Source: Erysipelothrix amsterdamensis (GTDB lineage: Bacteria; Bacillota_I; Bacilli_A; Erysipelotrichales; Erysipelotrichaceae). Taken from it: a DNA stretch of 64,000 nt. The stretch is taken from the NCBI RefSeq assembly GCF_940143175.1, contig NZ_OW659496.1:620001-684000 (forward strand), in the 5' to 3' direction. The notes beneath the pieces were generated by a model, which was given only the letters and a program-made list of their open reading frames with translations, searched no databases and was not told the DNA's origin. This document shows, piece after piece, positions 35,941-44,600 of the stretch. The position numbers and the translations under genes are program-made. Position 1 is the stretch's first letter. The number at the start of each line of letters is the position of its first letter.

Positions 35941-36324
35941 ATGAAATTATTAGTTATCGGTGATCGGGATTCTGTAAAGCAAGAACTAACCGATTTAAAC
36001 CTTGATTTTGAATATTTGGATTTACGAAAAGGGTTTCCAAATGAACAATTAATGGATGTCTATGAAATTGAAAAACCTGAGTTGTGTCGTGTTGTCCGTC
36101 AAGAAATTGAAACGATCAACCCTGATAAGATTGTAGTTGTTGGTGGGTTAACCGATTATGTATGGTTGGGTACGATTGTTACACGACTATTTGGTCAGTT
36201 TAATTCTTGGAATGGTCAACGTGAGAATGCTTTTGGGAAGACTGTTCTTACGATCAATGGGAACGAAGTTCCACTTTATGCAATTTATCAAACAAGCGAC
36301 TGGAGGTATGTGGATGAAGCGTAG
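35941..36324 (+). CDS. hypothetical protein
   Basis: A 127-residue soluble alpha/beta protein I do not recognise: KLLVIGDRDSVKQEL start, a hydrophobic strand KIVVVGGL near residue 65, and an aromatic C-terminus. No catalytic motif. RBS AAGAGG. It overlaps the aminotransferase start by 11 bp, so the two are translationally coupled and may share a pathway. A promoter-like TTGAAT...TAAAAT lies upstream. Confidence 0.65.
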   Translation: MKLLVIGDRDSVKQELTDLNLDFEYLDLRKGFPNEQLMDVYEIEKPELCRVVRQEIETINPDKIVVVGGLTDYVWLGTIVTRLFGQFNSWNGQRENAFGKTVLTINGNEVPLYAIYQTSDWRYVDEA

Positions 36325-37456
36325 GATTGAAGCATTAACCCTAAGTGGCATACGTCAGTTTTCGGCACGTTATCAAGGGCGTGAGGATATGGTTTTCTTA
36401 ACGATTGGAGAACCCGATTTGGATACACCGGATGCTATTAAGCAAGCGGCGGTAGATTCATTGATGCGAAATGAAACGCATTATCCACCTGCCATTGGAA
36501 ATTTAGATTTGCGGGATGCGATTGCGCGTCATGAATCACAATTTAACATCCGTCCTTACCAATCCGAAAATATTATTATCACAAATGGCGCAACAGAAGG
36601 TCTTACTTTAGCGATTTGGTCTGTGGTGAACGAAGGGGATGAAGTCGTGATTTTCACACCGAGTTTCCCATTGTATCAAACTCAAGTTACCCTTGCGGGA
36701 GCTAAACCTGTGTTAGTTAATACAAGTGAAACTCAATTTCAAGTAACGCCTGAGATGCTTGAGAACGTGGTGACGCCACGTACCCGTGCAATTCTTTTTG
36801 CGACTCCAAACAATCCAACCGGCGTGGTCTACGATGAAACAAGTATTCGAGCAATTCGTGATGTGTTAACAAAACGATCAGATATTTATGTTATTGTCGA
36901 TGAAGTGTATCGTTCGATGCTTTATGAAGGGGATATTCCATCATTGCGTATGGATGAGCATCTTCAAGATCAAATTATTATTACTCAAAGTTTTTCAAAG
37001 TCCCATGCAATGACCGGTTGGCGTGTCGGGTATGTGATAGCGGAAGCGGAACTCATTGAGTTGATGCATCGTCTTCATCAAAATCTTGTGACCGGAATCT
37101 CAAGTTTCTCACAACCGGCATGTATTGCGGCGTTGGATGTGGACACACAGTATATGGTTGAAGCTTATGCAATTCGAAGAAGTTACGTATTAAAACGATT
37201 GGATGCAATGGGACTTCCTTATGTAAAACCAGAAGGAGCCTTTTATGTTTTTCCTTCAATTCAACACTTTGGTATGTCGTCAGAAGATTTCGCAACAAGA
37301 CTTGCGGAAGAGTATGGATTGGTAACAATACCGGGCATCTATTTTGGTACAGAAGGATTTATTCGAATTTCTTACGGAAGCCCTTTAGAAGTGCTGGAAA
37401 AAGGGCTGGATCGACTGGAACGATTTATCAAAGATTTTACCATGGATAAATCGTGA
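36314..37456 (+). CDS. class I/II PLP-dependent aminotransferase
   Basis: 380 residues. Fold-type I landmarks: LTIGEPDLDTPD, the TNGATEGL loop, ATPNNPTGVVY, DEVYRSM and the PLP-lysine motif SFSKSHAMTGWRVGY. It resembles the aspartate/aromatic/PatA-type aminotransferases; substrate specificity cannot be read from the sequence. GGAGG at 36302-36306 selects the ATG at 36314, inside the end of the preceding gene. Confidence 0.9.
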   Translation: MKRRIEALTLSGIRQFSARYQGREDMVFLTIGEPDLDTPDAIKQAAVDSLMRNETHYPPAIGNLDLRDAIARHESQFNIRPYQSENIIITNGATEGLTLAIWSVVNEGDEVVIFTPSFPLYQTQVTLAGAKPVLVNTSETQFQVTPEMLENVVTPRTRAILFATPNNPTGVVYDETSIRAIRDVLTKRSDIYVIVDEVYRSMLYEGDIPSLRMDEHLQDQIIITQSFSKSHAMTGWRVGYVIAEAELIELMHRLHQNLVTGISSFSQPACIAALDVDTQYMVEAYAIRRSYVLKRLDAMGLPYVKPEGAFYVFPSIQHFGMSSEDFATRLAEEYGLVTIPGIYFGTEGFIRISYGSPLEVLEKGLDRLERFIKDFTMDKS

Positions 37457-37463
37457 AAGAACC

Positions 37464-37492
37464 TTGTTTAAGCAAGGACATTATGATAAAAT
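37464..37492 (+). promoter_or_regulatory. promoter of rpsB-tsf
   Basis: TTGTTT (37464-37469), 17-base spacer, TAAAAT (37487-37492). It gives a leader of about 110 bases before rpsB. Confidence 0.6.
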
Positions 37493-37499
37493 AAACAAT

Positions 37500-37611
37500 G
37501 GCATCAAAAGAATGCCTAATTCACACATCATGGATTCGTAGACCCCGTGCTCACGATGAGTTGTCTACTTTAGAAATGATGGAGGACTAACGGAAAGGTA
37601 GGAATTTAGTT
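37500..37611 (+). promoter_or_regulatory. structured 5' leader of rpsB
   Basis: Contains GGCAT/ATGCC (37500-37516) and GTAGAC/GTCTAC (37538-37568) hairpins, followed by an unpaired GGAGGACTAACGGAAAGG tract and the true Shine-Dalgarno AGGTAGGAA. Leaders of ribosomal-protein operons often bind their own product; S2 autoregulation is an inference. Confidence 0.5.
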
Positions 37612-38535
37612 ATGTCAGTTGTGACAATGAAGAAATTATTAGAAAGCGGAGTTCATTATGGACACCAAACACGTCGTTGGAATCCAAAAATGAAACCATA
37701 TATTTATGCTGCAAAGAATCGTATTTACATTATCGATTTAAATAAAACTCAAGAAAAACTTGATGAAGCATATGCAGCAATGAAAGATATCGCAGAAAAA
37801 GGCGGTAAACTTTTAATTGTAGGAACAAAGAAACAAGCTCAAACAATCGTATTAGAAGAGGCACTACGTAGTGGATCATTCTTTATCAACCAACGTTGGT
37901 TAGGTGGTACATTAACAAACTTCCGTACAATCCAAAAATCAATTCGTCGTTTAGTTGAAATTGAAGAAATGGAAAACAGCGGATCAATCAATGTTTATAC
38001 TAAAAAAGAAGTATCATTATTACTTAAAGAAAAAGACCGTCTAGAAAACTTCTTAGGTGGAATTAAAGAAATGAAGAAACTTCCAGATGCATTATTTGTG
38101 GTAGACCCAATTGAAGATGCTAACGCAGTTGCTGAAGCTCGTAAATTAGGAATCCCAGTATTTGGAATCGTTGATACAAACTGTGATCCAGATGCAGTTG
38201 ATTACGCAATTCCTGGTAATGATGATGCAATCCGCGCAATCCGTACAATCGTGGGATTAATGGCAGATGCAATGATCGAACCAAAAGGTGGCGTATTACA
38301 AGTTGCTTACCAAGATCAAGATGTAGAAGACATCACAATGGAAGACGTTATCGTTAATGTAGAACAACAAGCTGCTGAAAATGACCGTCGTCGTCGTCAA
38401 CGTTTTGAAGAACGTCGTAAACGCGATGATCGTCGTCGTCAACAACGTTATACACGTACTGACCGTCCAACAAACAATCGTGATGAAAAAGTAGAAGCAA
38501 AAACAGAAACAAAAACAGAAAAAAGTGAGGCGTAA
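37612..38535 (+). CDS. rpsB: 30S ribosomal protein S2
   Basis: 307 residues. Conserved S2 core: [49 protein letters not shown] and the PGNDDAIR motif. It carries an unusual C-terminal extension of about 55 residues (from about 253), first Arg/Asp/Gln-rich (repeated RRRQ and DDRRRQ), then Lys/Glu/Thr-rich, probably disordered and RNA-binding. It is followed 2 bp later by tsf in the conserved rpsB-tsf order. Confidence 0.97.
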   Translation: MSVVTMKKLLESGVHYGHQTRRWNPKMKPYIYAAKNRIYIIDLNKTQEKLDEAYAAMKDIAEKGGKLLIVGTKKQAQTIVLEEALRSGSFFINQRWLGGTLTNFRTIQKSIRRLVEIEEMENSGSINVYTKKEVSLLLKEKDRLENFLGGIKEMKKLPDALFVVDPIEDANAVAEARKLGIPVFGIVDTNCDPDAVDYAIPGNDDAIRAIRTIVGLMADAMIEPKGGVLQVAYQDQDVEDITMEDVIVNVEQQAAENDRRRRQRFEERRKRDDRRRQQRYTRTDRPTNNRDEKVEAKTETKTEKSEA

Positions 38536-38537
38536 AG

Positions 38538-39422
38538 ATGATTAGTGCAAAGTTAGTTAAAGAACTTCGTGATCTTACTGGAGCTGGAATGATGGACTGT
38601 AAGAAAGCTCTTGAAGCTACTGAAGGCGATATCCAAGCTTCAGTTGACTGGTTACGAGAAAAAGGTATTTCAAATGCTCAGAAGAAATCAGGTCGTATTG
38701 CTGCTGAAGGAACAACAAAGGTTACTGTTAAGGGAAACCGCGGTATTGTTATCGAAGTAAACTCAGAAACAGACTTTGTTGCTAAGAATGTTCAATTCGT
38801 AGAACTCGTTGATACATTAAGCAACGTACTTCTTGAAGCTAATCCTGCAGATTTAGATGCAGCTTTAGCAGTTGATGTTAATGGACAAACAGTATCTGAC
38901 TTAGTTGTTGCTGCAACAGCTACAATCGGAGAAAAAATTACATTACGTCGATTTGCAATCGTTGAAAAATCAGATGATGAAGTATTCGGTGAATACATGC
39001 ATATGGGTGGAAAAATTTCAGCATTAGCAGTTCTTAAGAACGCTGATGAAGAATTAGCAAAAGACATGGCAATGCAAATTGCTTCAATGTCACCACAATA
39101 TGTGTCACAAGCTGAAATTCCTTCAGAAATCATTGATCACGAAACAAACATTCAAGTTGAAATCGTTAAAAATGACGAATCACTTTCAAACAAACCAGAA
39201 CAAGTAGTTGAAGGAATCATTAAGGGACGTGTAAGCAAATCTATGCAAGACATCTCTTTAGTTGACCAAATTTTCTTTAAAGATGGTAAAGCTAAGGTTT
39301 CACAAGTACTTAAATCAGCAAATGCAAACGTTGAATCATTCATTCGTTTCGCAGTTGGTGAAGGTATTGAAAAACGCGAAGAAGATTTCGCAGCTGAAGT
39401 TGCAAAAGCAGCTCAAGTTTAA
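38538..39422 (+). CDS. tsf: elongation factor Ts
   Basis: 294 residues. The N-terminal UBA-like domain with LVKELRDLTGAGMMDCKKALEA is followed by the core with EVNSETDFVAKN, the TDF motif that contacts EF-Tu. It exchanges GDP for GTP on EF-Tu. It starts 2 bp after rpsB with its own AGTGAGGCG ribosome-binding site. A strong hairpin follows and separates it from pyrH. Confidence 0.98.
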   Translation: MISAKLVKELRDLTGAGMMDCKKALEATEGDIQASVDWLREKGISNAQKKSGRIAAEGTTKVTVKGNRGIVIEVNSETDFVAKNVQFVELVDTLSNVLLEANPADLDAALAVDVNGQTVSDLVVAATATIGEKITLRRFAIVEKSDDEVFGEYMHMGGKISALAVLKNADEELAKDMAMQIASMSPQYVSQAEIPSEIIDHETNIQVEIVKNDESLSNKPEQVVEGIIKGRVSKSMQDISLVDQIFFKDGKAKVSQVLKSANANVESFIRFAVGEGIEKREEDFAAEVAKAAQV

Positions 39423-39433
39423 TTTATGATATA

Positions 39434-39458
39434 AGGACACAGTCACTGTGTCCTTTTT
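39434..39458 (+). terminator. terminator/attenuator between tsf and pyrH
   Basis: Near-perfect stem AGGACACAG/CTGTGTCCT with a 3-base loop and five T, 15 bp before pyrH. Likely lowers expression of the downstream pyrH-frr-uppS genes. Confidence 0.85.
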
Positions 39459-39473
39459 GAAAGGACGTGCAAC

Positions 39474-40187
39474 ATGTATAAACGCGTATTGTTAAAATTA
39501 AGCGGTGAAGCTCTATCAATAGATGGAGAAATTTTTGATCCGGTCGTTCTCGATGATTTATCAGAACAAATTAAAACAATTGTCAATGATGGTGTCGAAG
39601 TTGCTATCGTTGTCGGAGGAGGAAACTTTGTTAGAGGTCGAATGGCTGAAGAATTAGGCATCGATCGCATGCAAGTTGACTACATGGGAATGTTGGGCAC
39701 AGTAATTAACGCTTTAGCAATCCAAGGAGCTTTAGAACGTAACGGTGTTGAAACACGCGTTCAAACAGCGATTGATATGACTAAGGTTGCAGAACCCTTT
39801 ATTCCACGTCGTGCAATCCGTCACTTAGAAAAAGGACGTGTTGTTGTATTTGGTGCGGGTACAGGATCTGCATATTTTTCAACGGATACTACTGCAGCAC
39901 TTCGCGCATCAGAAATTAAAGCCGATGTAATCTTAATGGCTAAAAATGGTGTTGATGGTGTTTATAATTCTGATCCAAGAATTAATCCGGATGCCTTAAA
40001 ATATGATAGTTTATCCTATATGGATGTTATTCAAGAAGAACTTGCCGTTATGGATACAACTGCAACGTCAATGTGTATGGATAACGATATTGATTTAATT
40101 GTATTTAATATGAATGAAAAAAATAATATAATAAAAGCAGTAAAAGGTGAAGCAGTAGCAACACGCGTATCTAAGGGAGGAAAATAA
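39474..40187 (+). CDS. pyrH: uridylate kinase (UMP kinase)
   Basis: 237 residues. Amino-acid-kinase fold with [40 protein letters not shown] and the TTAALRA loop. It phosphorylates UMP to UDP as a hexamer. RBS GAAAGGACG. It lies in the conserved tsf-pyrH-frr-uppS order, 2 bp before frr. Confidence 0.97.
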   Translation: MYKRVLLKLSGEALSIDGEIFDPVVLDDLSEQIKTIVNDGVEVAIVVGGGNFVRGRMAEELGIDRMQVDYMGMLGTVINALAIQGALERNGVETRVQTAIDMTKVAEPFIPRRAIRHLEKGRVVVFGAGTGSAYFSTDTTAALRASEIKADVILMAKNGVDGVYNSDPRINPDALKYDSLSYMDVIQEELAVMDTTATSMCMDNDIDLIVFNMNEKNNIIKAVKGEAVATRVSKGGK

Positions 40188-40189
40188 AG

Positions 40190-40735
40190 ATGCAATCAAT
40201 CATTAACGATGGTCGTCTTTTAATGGACGAAGTAATTGAAAACTTTGAGACACGCTTAGGTGGTTTACGTTCAGGACGTGCCAATGTGTCAATGTTATAT
40301 GGAGTGTCAATTGACTATTATGGTTCAGCAACACCCATTGAACAAATTGCTCAAATTTCTGTAGTAGAAGGACGTCAATTGGTAATCAAGCCATTTGATC
40401 CATCTGCACTTAAAGAAATTGAACATACAATCAACAACGGTAACCTCGGGTTATTAGCACAAAATGATGGTACGGTAGTACGTATCAATGTGCCTCAATT
40501 AACAGAAGAAACACGTAAAGAAGTTTCAAAACAAGTAGGATCTTTAGCGGAAGATGCTAAAGTAGCTGCACGTAATGTTCGCCGTGATTTAAATGATGAA
40601 ATCAAGAATCTTGAAGATCTTCCAGAAGATCAAGAGAAACGTCTTCTTGATGATGTACAAAAACTTACAGACGATATTACAAAGAAAATTGATGCGATTT
40701 CTAAAGACAAAGTTAAGGAAATCATGACAATTTAA
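40190..40735 (+). CDS. frr: ribosome recycling factor
   Basis: 181 residues of the normal length. FETRLGGLRSGRANVSML and the C-terminal KKIDAISKDKVKEIMTI with the LPEDQEKR block identify RRF, which with EF-G splits post-termination ribosomes. RBS GGGAGGA at the end of pyrH. Followed 2 bp later by uppS. Confidence 0.98.
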   Translation: MQSIINDGRLLMDEVIENFETRLGGLRSGRANVSMLYGVSIDYYGSATPIEQIAQISVVEGRQLVIKPFDPSALKEIEHTINNGNLGLLAQNDGTVVRINVPQLTEETRKEVSKQVGSLAEDAKVAARNVRRDLNDEIKNLEDLPEDQEKRLLDDVQKLTDDITKKIDAISKDKVKEIMTI

Positions 40736-40737
40736 TT

Positions 40738-41418
40738 ATGAATAGCCTAAAACATGTGGCCATCATTATGGATGGTAACGGACGTTGGGCAACAAAGCAA
40801 AAGAAAGAACGTACATTCGGTCACTACTACGGTAGTGAGAATGTACGTGATATTGCTTTGGAAGCCTTAGATTTGGGTGTTGAGGTCATTACATTGTATG
40901 CATTTTCGACTGAAAACTGGAAACGTCCTCAAAAAGAGATTGATTATCTCATGAAATTACCTGCTGTGTTTTTTGAAAAGTTCTTAAATGAATTGATGGA
41001 AAAAGGTATTCAAATCCGAACCATTGGTGATTTAACGAAAATTCCAGCACGCACGCGCAAGGTAATGGATAATGCGGTTGAACGCACAAAAGATAACAAT
41101 AAACTCATTCTTAATTTCGCATTGAATTATGGCTCACGGGATGAAATCGTACGTGCTGCGCAATCAATAGTGGATGATGGAATCGAGACTGTAACGGAAA
41201 CAGTTTTTGAATCGTATTTAGATACATTTGGATTACCACCTGTTGATCTTTTAATTCGCACAGGCGGCGATCGCCGACTTTCGAATTACTTATTGTGGCA
41301 ATTAGCGTATGCGGAACTTCTCTTTGTAGATGTTCAATGGCCAGAGTTTGATCGTCCAATGTTTAAGTCGTGTGTAGAGGATTTCAATCAACGAAATCGT
41401 AGATTTGGAGGACTTTAG
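40738..41418 (+). CDS. uppS: undecaprenyl diphosphate synthase
   Basis: 226 residues, slightly short. IIMDGNGRWATK holds the catalytic Asp and the P-loop-like residues; YAFSTENWKRP and RTGGDRRLSNYLLWQLAYAEL are the remaining cis-prenyltransferase signatures. It makes the C55 carrier for peptidoglycan and teichoic acids. It is followed by cdsA and rseP, as in most Firmicutes. Confidence 0.96.
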   Translation: MNSLKHVAIIMDGNGRWATKQKKERTFGHYYGSENVRDIALEALDLGVEVITLYAFSTENWKRPQKEIDYLMKLPAVFFEKFLNELMEKGIQIRTIGDLTKIPARTRKVMDNAVERTKDNNKLILNFALNYGSRDEIVRAAQSIVDDGIETVTETVFESYLDTFGLPPVDLLIRTGGDRRLSNYLLWQLAYAELLFVDVQWPEFDRPMFKSCVEDFNQRNRRFGGL

Positions 41419-41419
41419 T

Positions 41420-42187
41420 ATGAAAGAGCGCATAACCACTGCCATTGTATTAGTCGCTGTTTTTAGTGCAGCTTTATTTGCAGGGAACGGGGCTCTTTTT
41501 ACTTTAATAATGGGTTTAATCCTGTTGGGAGCTTATGAAATATATCTTCTCAATAAAGAGCGTTTAAAACCGATTATAGTCCCAGTCATCATTGCATTTA
41601 CCATTACAGGTGGCTTAATTCTACCTGAGTATATACCTTCATTTACAGCAGTATTGATCATGACACTCTTTGCATTGACCGTATTCTTTGACTGGTATAC
41701 TTTCGATAATGTTTCGTATATGTTTATCTTAATTATGATGTTAGTGCTTGCAGTACAAGCGGTGACGGTCGTTTTAGAGTATGACAAACTTGTGTTTATT
41801 TATGTTCTCCTTGCAACCTACTTAACGGATACCTTTGCGTATTTTGGAGGAATGATGTTTGGGAAACATAAGCTGATTGAACGTATTTCGCCTAAGAAAA
41901 CAATTGAGGGTGAAGTCATTGGTTATACGATGTCAGCACTTCTATCCTTTATCTTTGGATCAATGTTCATCATTAATTATGTACCACTTAACGTAATCAT
42001 CGTGGGTTCACTTATTATTCCTTTTATCGGGCAAATTGGTGATTTAGCATTCAGTTCAATCAAACGTCATTTTAATGTGAAAGATTTTGGTTATATATTC
42101 CCGGGTCATGGTGGGGTGTTAGACCGTGTTGATAGTGTTATTTTTGCACTCTTAACATTTAATATTATACTTACAATCTTTATATAG
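41420..42187 (+). CDS. cdsA: phosphatidate cytidylyltransferase
   Basis: 255 residues, about seven membrane helices. The C-terminal CDS signature reads SSIKRHFNVKDFGYIFPGHGGVLDRVDS. It makes CDP-diacylglycerol, the precursor used by PgsA, whose gene is also in this window. TTTGGAGGAC places the start at the ATG at 41420. Confidence 0.95.
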   Translation: MKERITTAIVLVAVFSAALFAGNGALFTLIMGLILLGAYEIYLLNKERLKPIIVPVIIAFTITGGLILPEYIPSFTAVLIMTLFALTVFFDWYTFDNVSYMFILIMMLVLAVQAVTVVLEYDKLVFIYVLLATYLTDTFAYFGGMMFGKHKLIERISPKKTIEGEVIGYTMSALLSFIFGSMFIINYVPLNVIIVGSLIIPFIGQIGDLAFSSIKRHFNVKDFGYIFPGHGGVLDRVDSVIFALLTFNIILTIFI

Positions 42188-42196
42188 GAGGTTTGC

Positions 42197-43261
42197 ATGC
42201 AAATATTACTCAATATATTTTATTTTGTTTTAGTTATGGGATTGATTGTATTCATTCATGAATTAGGTCATCTTATGGCTGCAAAGGTTTTTGGTGTTTA
42301 TTGTAACGAGTTTGCAATCGGCATGGGACCTAAAATTTTCGAATATAAAAAAGAAGGTTGGGAGACAAGTTTCTCAATTCGAGCATTACCTTTAGGAGGA
42401 TTTGTGTCGATGGCAGGAGAGCCTGGTGAAGGTGATTTTGGTGTCGATCGTGAACGTACCATTGTTGGTATCAAACCTTGGAAGCGTCTTATTGTTATGC
42501 TTGCAGGTATTTTTATGAATTTAGTCTTAGCTTTTGTGATTTTCACAGGACTTTCGATGCATCTTGGTACAGTTGATGCACCAAAACCAATTGTAGCTGG
42601 GATCGCAGAAGGTTCTCCAGCAGAAAAAGCAGGATTGCGCATCAACGATGAAATTATCAAACTTACTTTTGATGATGGTAAAGTTGTGAAGCCTCATGAT
42701 TTTAATCAATTGGTTACAAGCATCATGGTCTATGAAGATCACGAAGTGACTGTTACGGTGATGCGTGATGGTAATGAAGTAGATACAAAACTTAAACCAG
42801 AGTTTAATAAAGAAGAAGAACGTTATCTCATTGGTGTGCAGGCAATCAGTGGTGAACATCGTGATTTGAATTTCTTTGAATCACTTGGCATGGGATTTAC
42901 GATGCTGGGCACGATAATCCAACAACTTGGTTTTGTTTTAAGTCGTCTTGTGCATGGTGTTGGTCTTAATTCTGTGGGTGGACCAATTGGTATCTATCAA
43001 GTCACATCACAGATTTCGAGCCAAGGATTTATATTCTTCTTGAGTTTGATTGCGCAATTGTCTGTGAGTTTAGCGGTGATCAATCTTGTTCCGATTCCAG
43101 TAATGGATGGTGGACGTGCACTGCTAACACTTATCGAGATGATTATTCGAAGACCGATTCCAGAAAAAATTGAAAACGGAATTATGTCAATTGGAGTTGC
43201 AATGATTATGGCACTCTTTGTATTTATCATGTTTAATGATATTCGAAAACTAATTGGCTAA
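42197..43261 (+). CDS. rseP: site-2 intramembrane protease RseP/RasP
   Basis: 354 residues with four membrane helices. The zinc motif HELGH (about residue 21) lies in the first helix, one PDZ domain (about 120-205) follows, and the third ligand is in NLVPIPVMDGGRALL. It cleaves anti-sigma factors and remnant signal peptides within the membrane. RBS TAGGAGG. Last gene of the rpsB-to-rseP run; proS, often next in Bacilli, is absent here. Confidence 0.95.
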   Translation: MQILLNIFYFVLVMGLIVFIHELGHLMAAKVFGVYCNEFAIGMGPKIFEYKKEGWETSFSIRALPLGGFVSMAGEPGEGDFGVDRERTIVGIKPWKRLIVMLAGIFMNLVLAFVIFTGLSMHLGTVDAPKPIVAGIAEGSPAEKAGLRINDEIIKLTFDDGKVVKPHDFNQLVTSIMVYEDHEVTVTVMRDGNEVDTKLKPEFNKEEERYLIGVQAISGEHRDLNFFESLGMGFTMLGTIIQQLGFVLSRLVHGVGLNSVGGPIGIYQVTSQISSQGFIFFLSLIAQLSVSLAVINLVPIPVMDGGRALLTLIEMIIRRPIPEKIENGIMSIGVAMIMALFVFIMFNDIRKLIG

Positions 43262-43280
43262 TCCCAAGTGTATTTAAGTT

Positions 43281-43304
43281 AAAAAAAGGCAATAGCCTTT
43301 TTTT
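43281..43304 (+). terminator. terminator after rseP
   Basis: AAAAGGC/GCCTTTT with an AATA loop and a T run. Confidence 0.85.
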
Positions 43305-43332
43305 ATGTTATAATGGTCAAAAGGAGTATTTT

Positions 43333-43776
43333 ATGGCGTATAAAATTGAAAAACTTTCATTAGATAAAATGTGGCTGGCTACTATGGAGATTACGGTACC
43401 TGATTATTCACGTAATCTATACCTAAAAGCAATTGATTCATTACGTAATGAATTGATTCGTCTTAATGTTGAATTAACAGAGCCAGAATATAACTATACA
43501 GTCGCATATGATTCAGAAGATCGTATCGAACTTGTTGATGTTAAGCTTTTCATTGCTGTGAAAGAACCGATTGAAGACCTTGGACCGATTAAATTTGTTC
43601 AAGAGAAACCCGATGAGTTGATACGTATTGTTGCGGATTCATTTGTGGATGTTCATACGGGAATTGCAGAATGGATGCATGAGCATGATTATGTCGCGGA
43701 TGGCGATATGAGACGTGTCGTGGATGCACAACAAGAATATGTATTTGATTGCCCATACAAAAGAGCAGACGATTAA
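43333..43776 (+). CDS. hypothetical protein, possible effector-binding fold
   Basis: 147 residues, soluble, acidic. Alternating strands and helices (IEKLSLDKMWLATMEITV, ELVDVKLFIAVKEPI) vaguely suggest a GyrI/AraC-type effector-binding fold, but I cannot confirm a family. RBS AAGGAG. It stands alone between two terminators. The stop lies inside the bidirectional terminator shared with the hemolysin III gene. Confidence 0.6.
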   Translation: MAYKIEKLSLDKMWLATMEITVPDYSRNLYLKAIDSLRNELIRLNVELTEPEYNYTVAYDSEDRIELVDVKLFIAVKEPIEDLGPIKFVQEKPDELIRIVADSFVDVHTGIAEWMHEHDYVADGDMRRVVDAQQEYVFDCPYKRADD

Positions 43777-43790
43777 TCTGCTCTTTTTTT
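43759..43790. terminator. bidirectional terminator
   Basis: AAAAGAGCAGA/TCTGCTCTTTT with a 7-base loop, between converging genes. Confidence 0.9.
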
Positions 43791-44448
43791 ATGCCATAAA
43801 GAATACGATTGCGACAAAGTGTGCGACGGATGCGAAATTAATAAACAAATGCCAGATAAAATGGTAATACTGTTTATCTTTCTGCATATAAAACCATGCA
43901 CCAATACTATACAGAAGACCACCAAGAACGATAAGTCCTAAAAATAGTGGCGATGTATTTTTTAATAGACGGGGAATAAGTACAACGGCCGTCCAACCCA
44001 TTACAAGATAAATTCCAACGGTGATTGATGGTTTCGCATTTTTAGCTAAAGCTTTATAAAGAATTCCCAGGACAACCATTAACCATTGGATTAATACAAT
44101 AGCGATTCCAAAGCTGCCACCGATTGCATAGAGGGCAATGGGTGTGTAACTCCCCGCGATTGCTACAAAAATAAAACTGTGATCAAGAAATCTAAAGATA
44201 TACTTATGATTTGAGCCGTATTCCATTGAATGATAAAGTGTTGATCCTAAAAACATAAAAAATAAAGAGATTACAAATACGGCTTCTCCAGTAGCGAGCA
44301 AAGCACCACCATCTTTGTATGCATGAATGGAAACATAGGGAAGGCTAATGAGGAGCGCTAGAGCCATGATTCCGTGAGAAACACAGTTTAAAATCTCTTC
44401 TTTAAAAGAAAGTTTGACCATGTGCTTCATTGAGTTTTCGTTTGTCAT
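43789..44448 (-). CDS. hemolysin III family (PAQR-like) membrane protein
   Basis: 219 residues, seven predicted membrane helices. The YqfA/HlyIII pattern is clear: EEILNCVSHGIMA, SLFFMFLGSTLYHSM, FRFLDHSFIFVAIAGSYTP and the C-terminal YHFIWHLFINFASVAHF. The conserved His, Asp and Ser residues are those thought to form the PAQR zinc site. Some relatives are haemolytic when overproduced; the normal role is unclear. RBS AGGAGGT. Confidence 0.9.
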   Translation of the reverse strand: MTNENSMKHMVKLSFKEEILNCVSHGIMALALLISLPYVSIHAYKDGGALLATGEAVFVISLFFMFLGSTLYHSMEYGSNHKYIFRFLDHSFIFVAIAGSYTPIALYAIGGSFGIAIVLIQWLMVVLGILYKALAKNAKPSITVGIYLVMGWTAVVLIPRLLKNTSPLFLGLIVLGGLLYSIGAWFYMQKDKQYYHFIWHLFINFASVAHFVAIVFFMA

Positions 44449-44600
44449 AATTACCTCCTAGATTTATTCTACACTATCCACATATGAACTAACAGTATAT
44501 TTATGCATGTCGGTATGTGAAATATTGTTCATGATTCAGTCGTTGAATTGTGATTGTGAGGGAATTATGGTATATTTTACACTAGAGGCGGTGGGTGAAT

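Noticed and set aside
42298-42660. 120-codon minus-strand frame inside rseP
   Set aside because: It overlaps the catalytic and PDZ-coding part of rseP, has no ribosome-binding site and no recognisable protein features.
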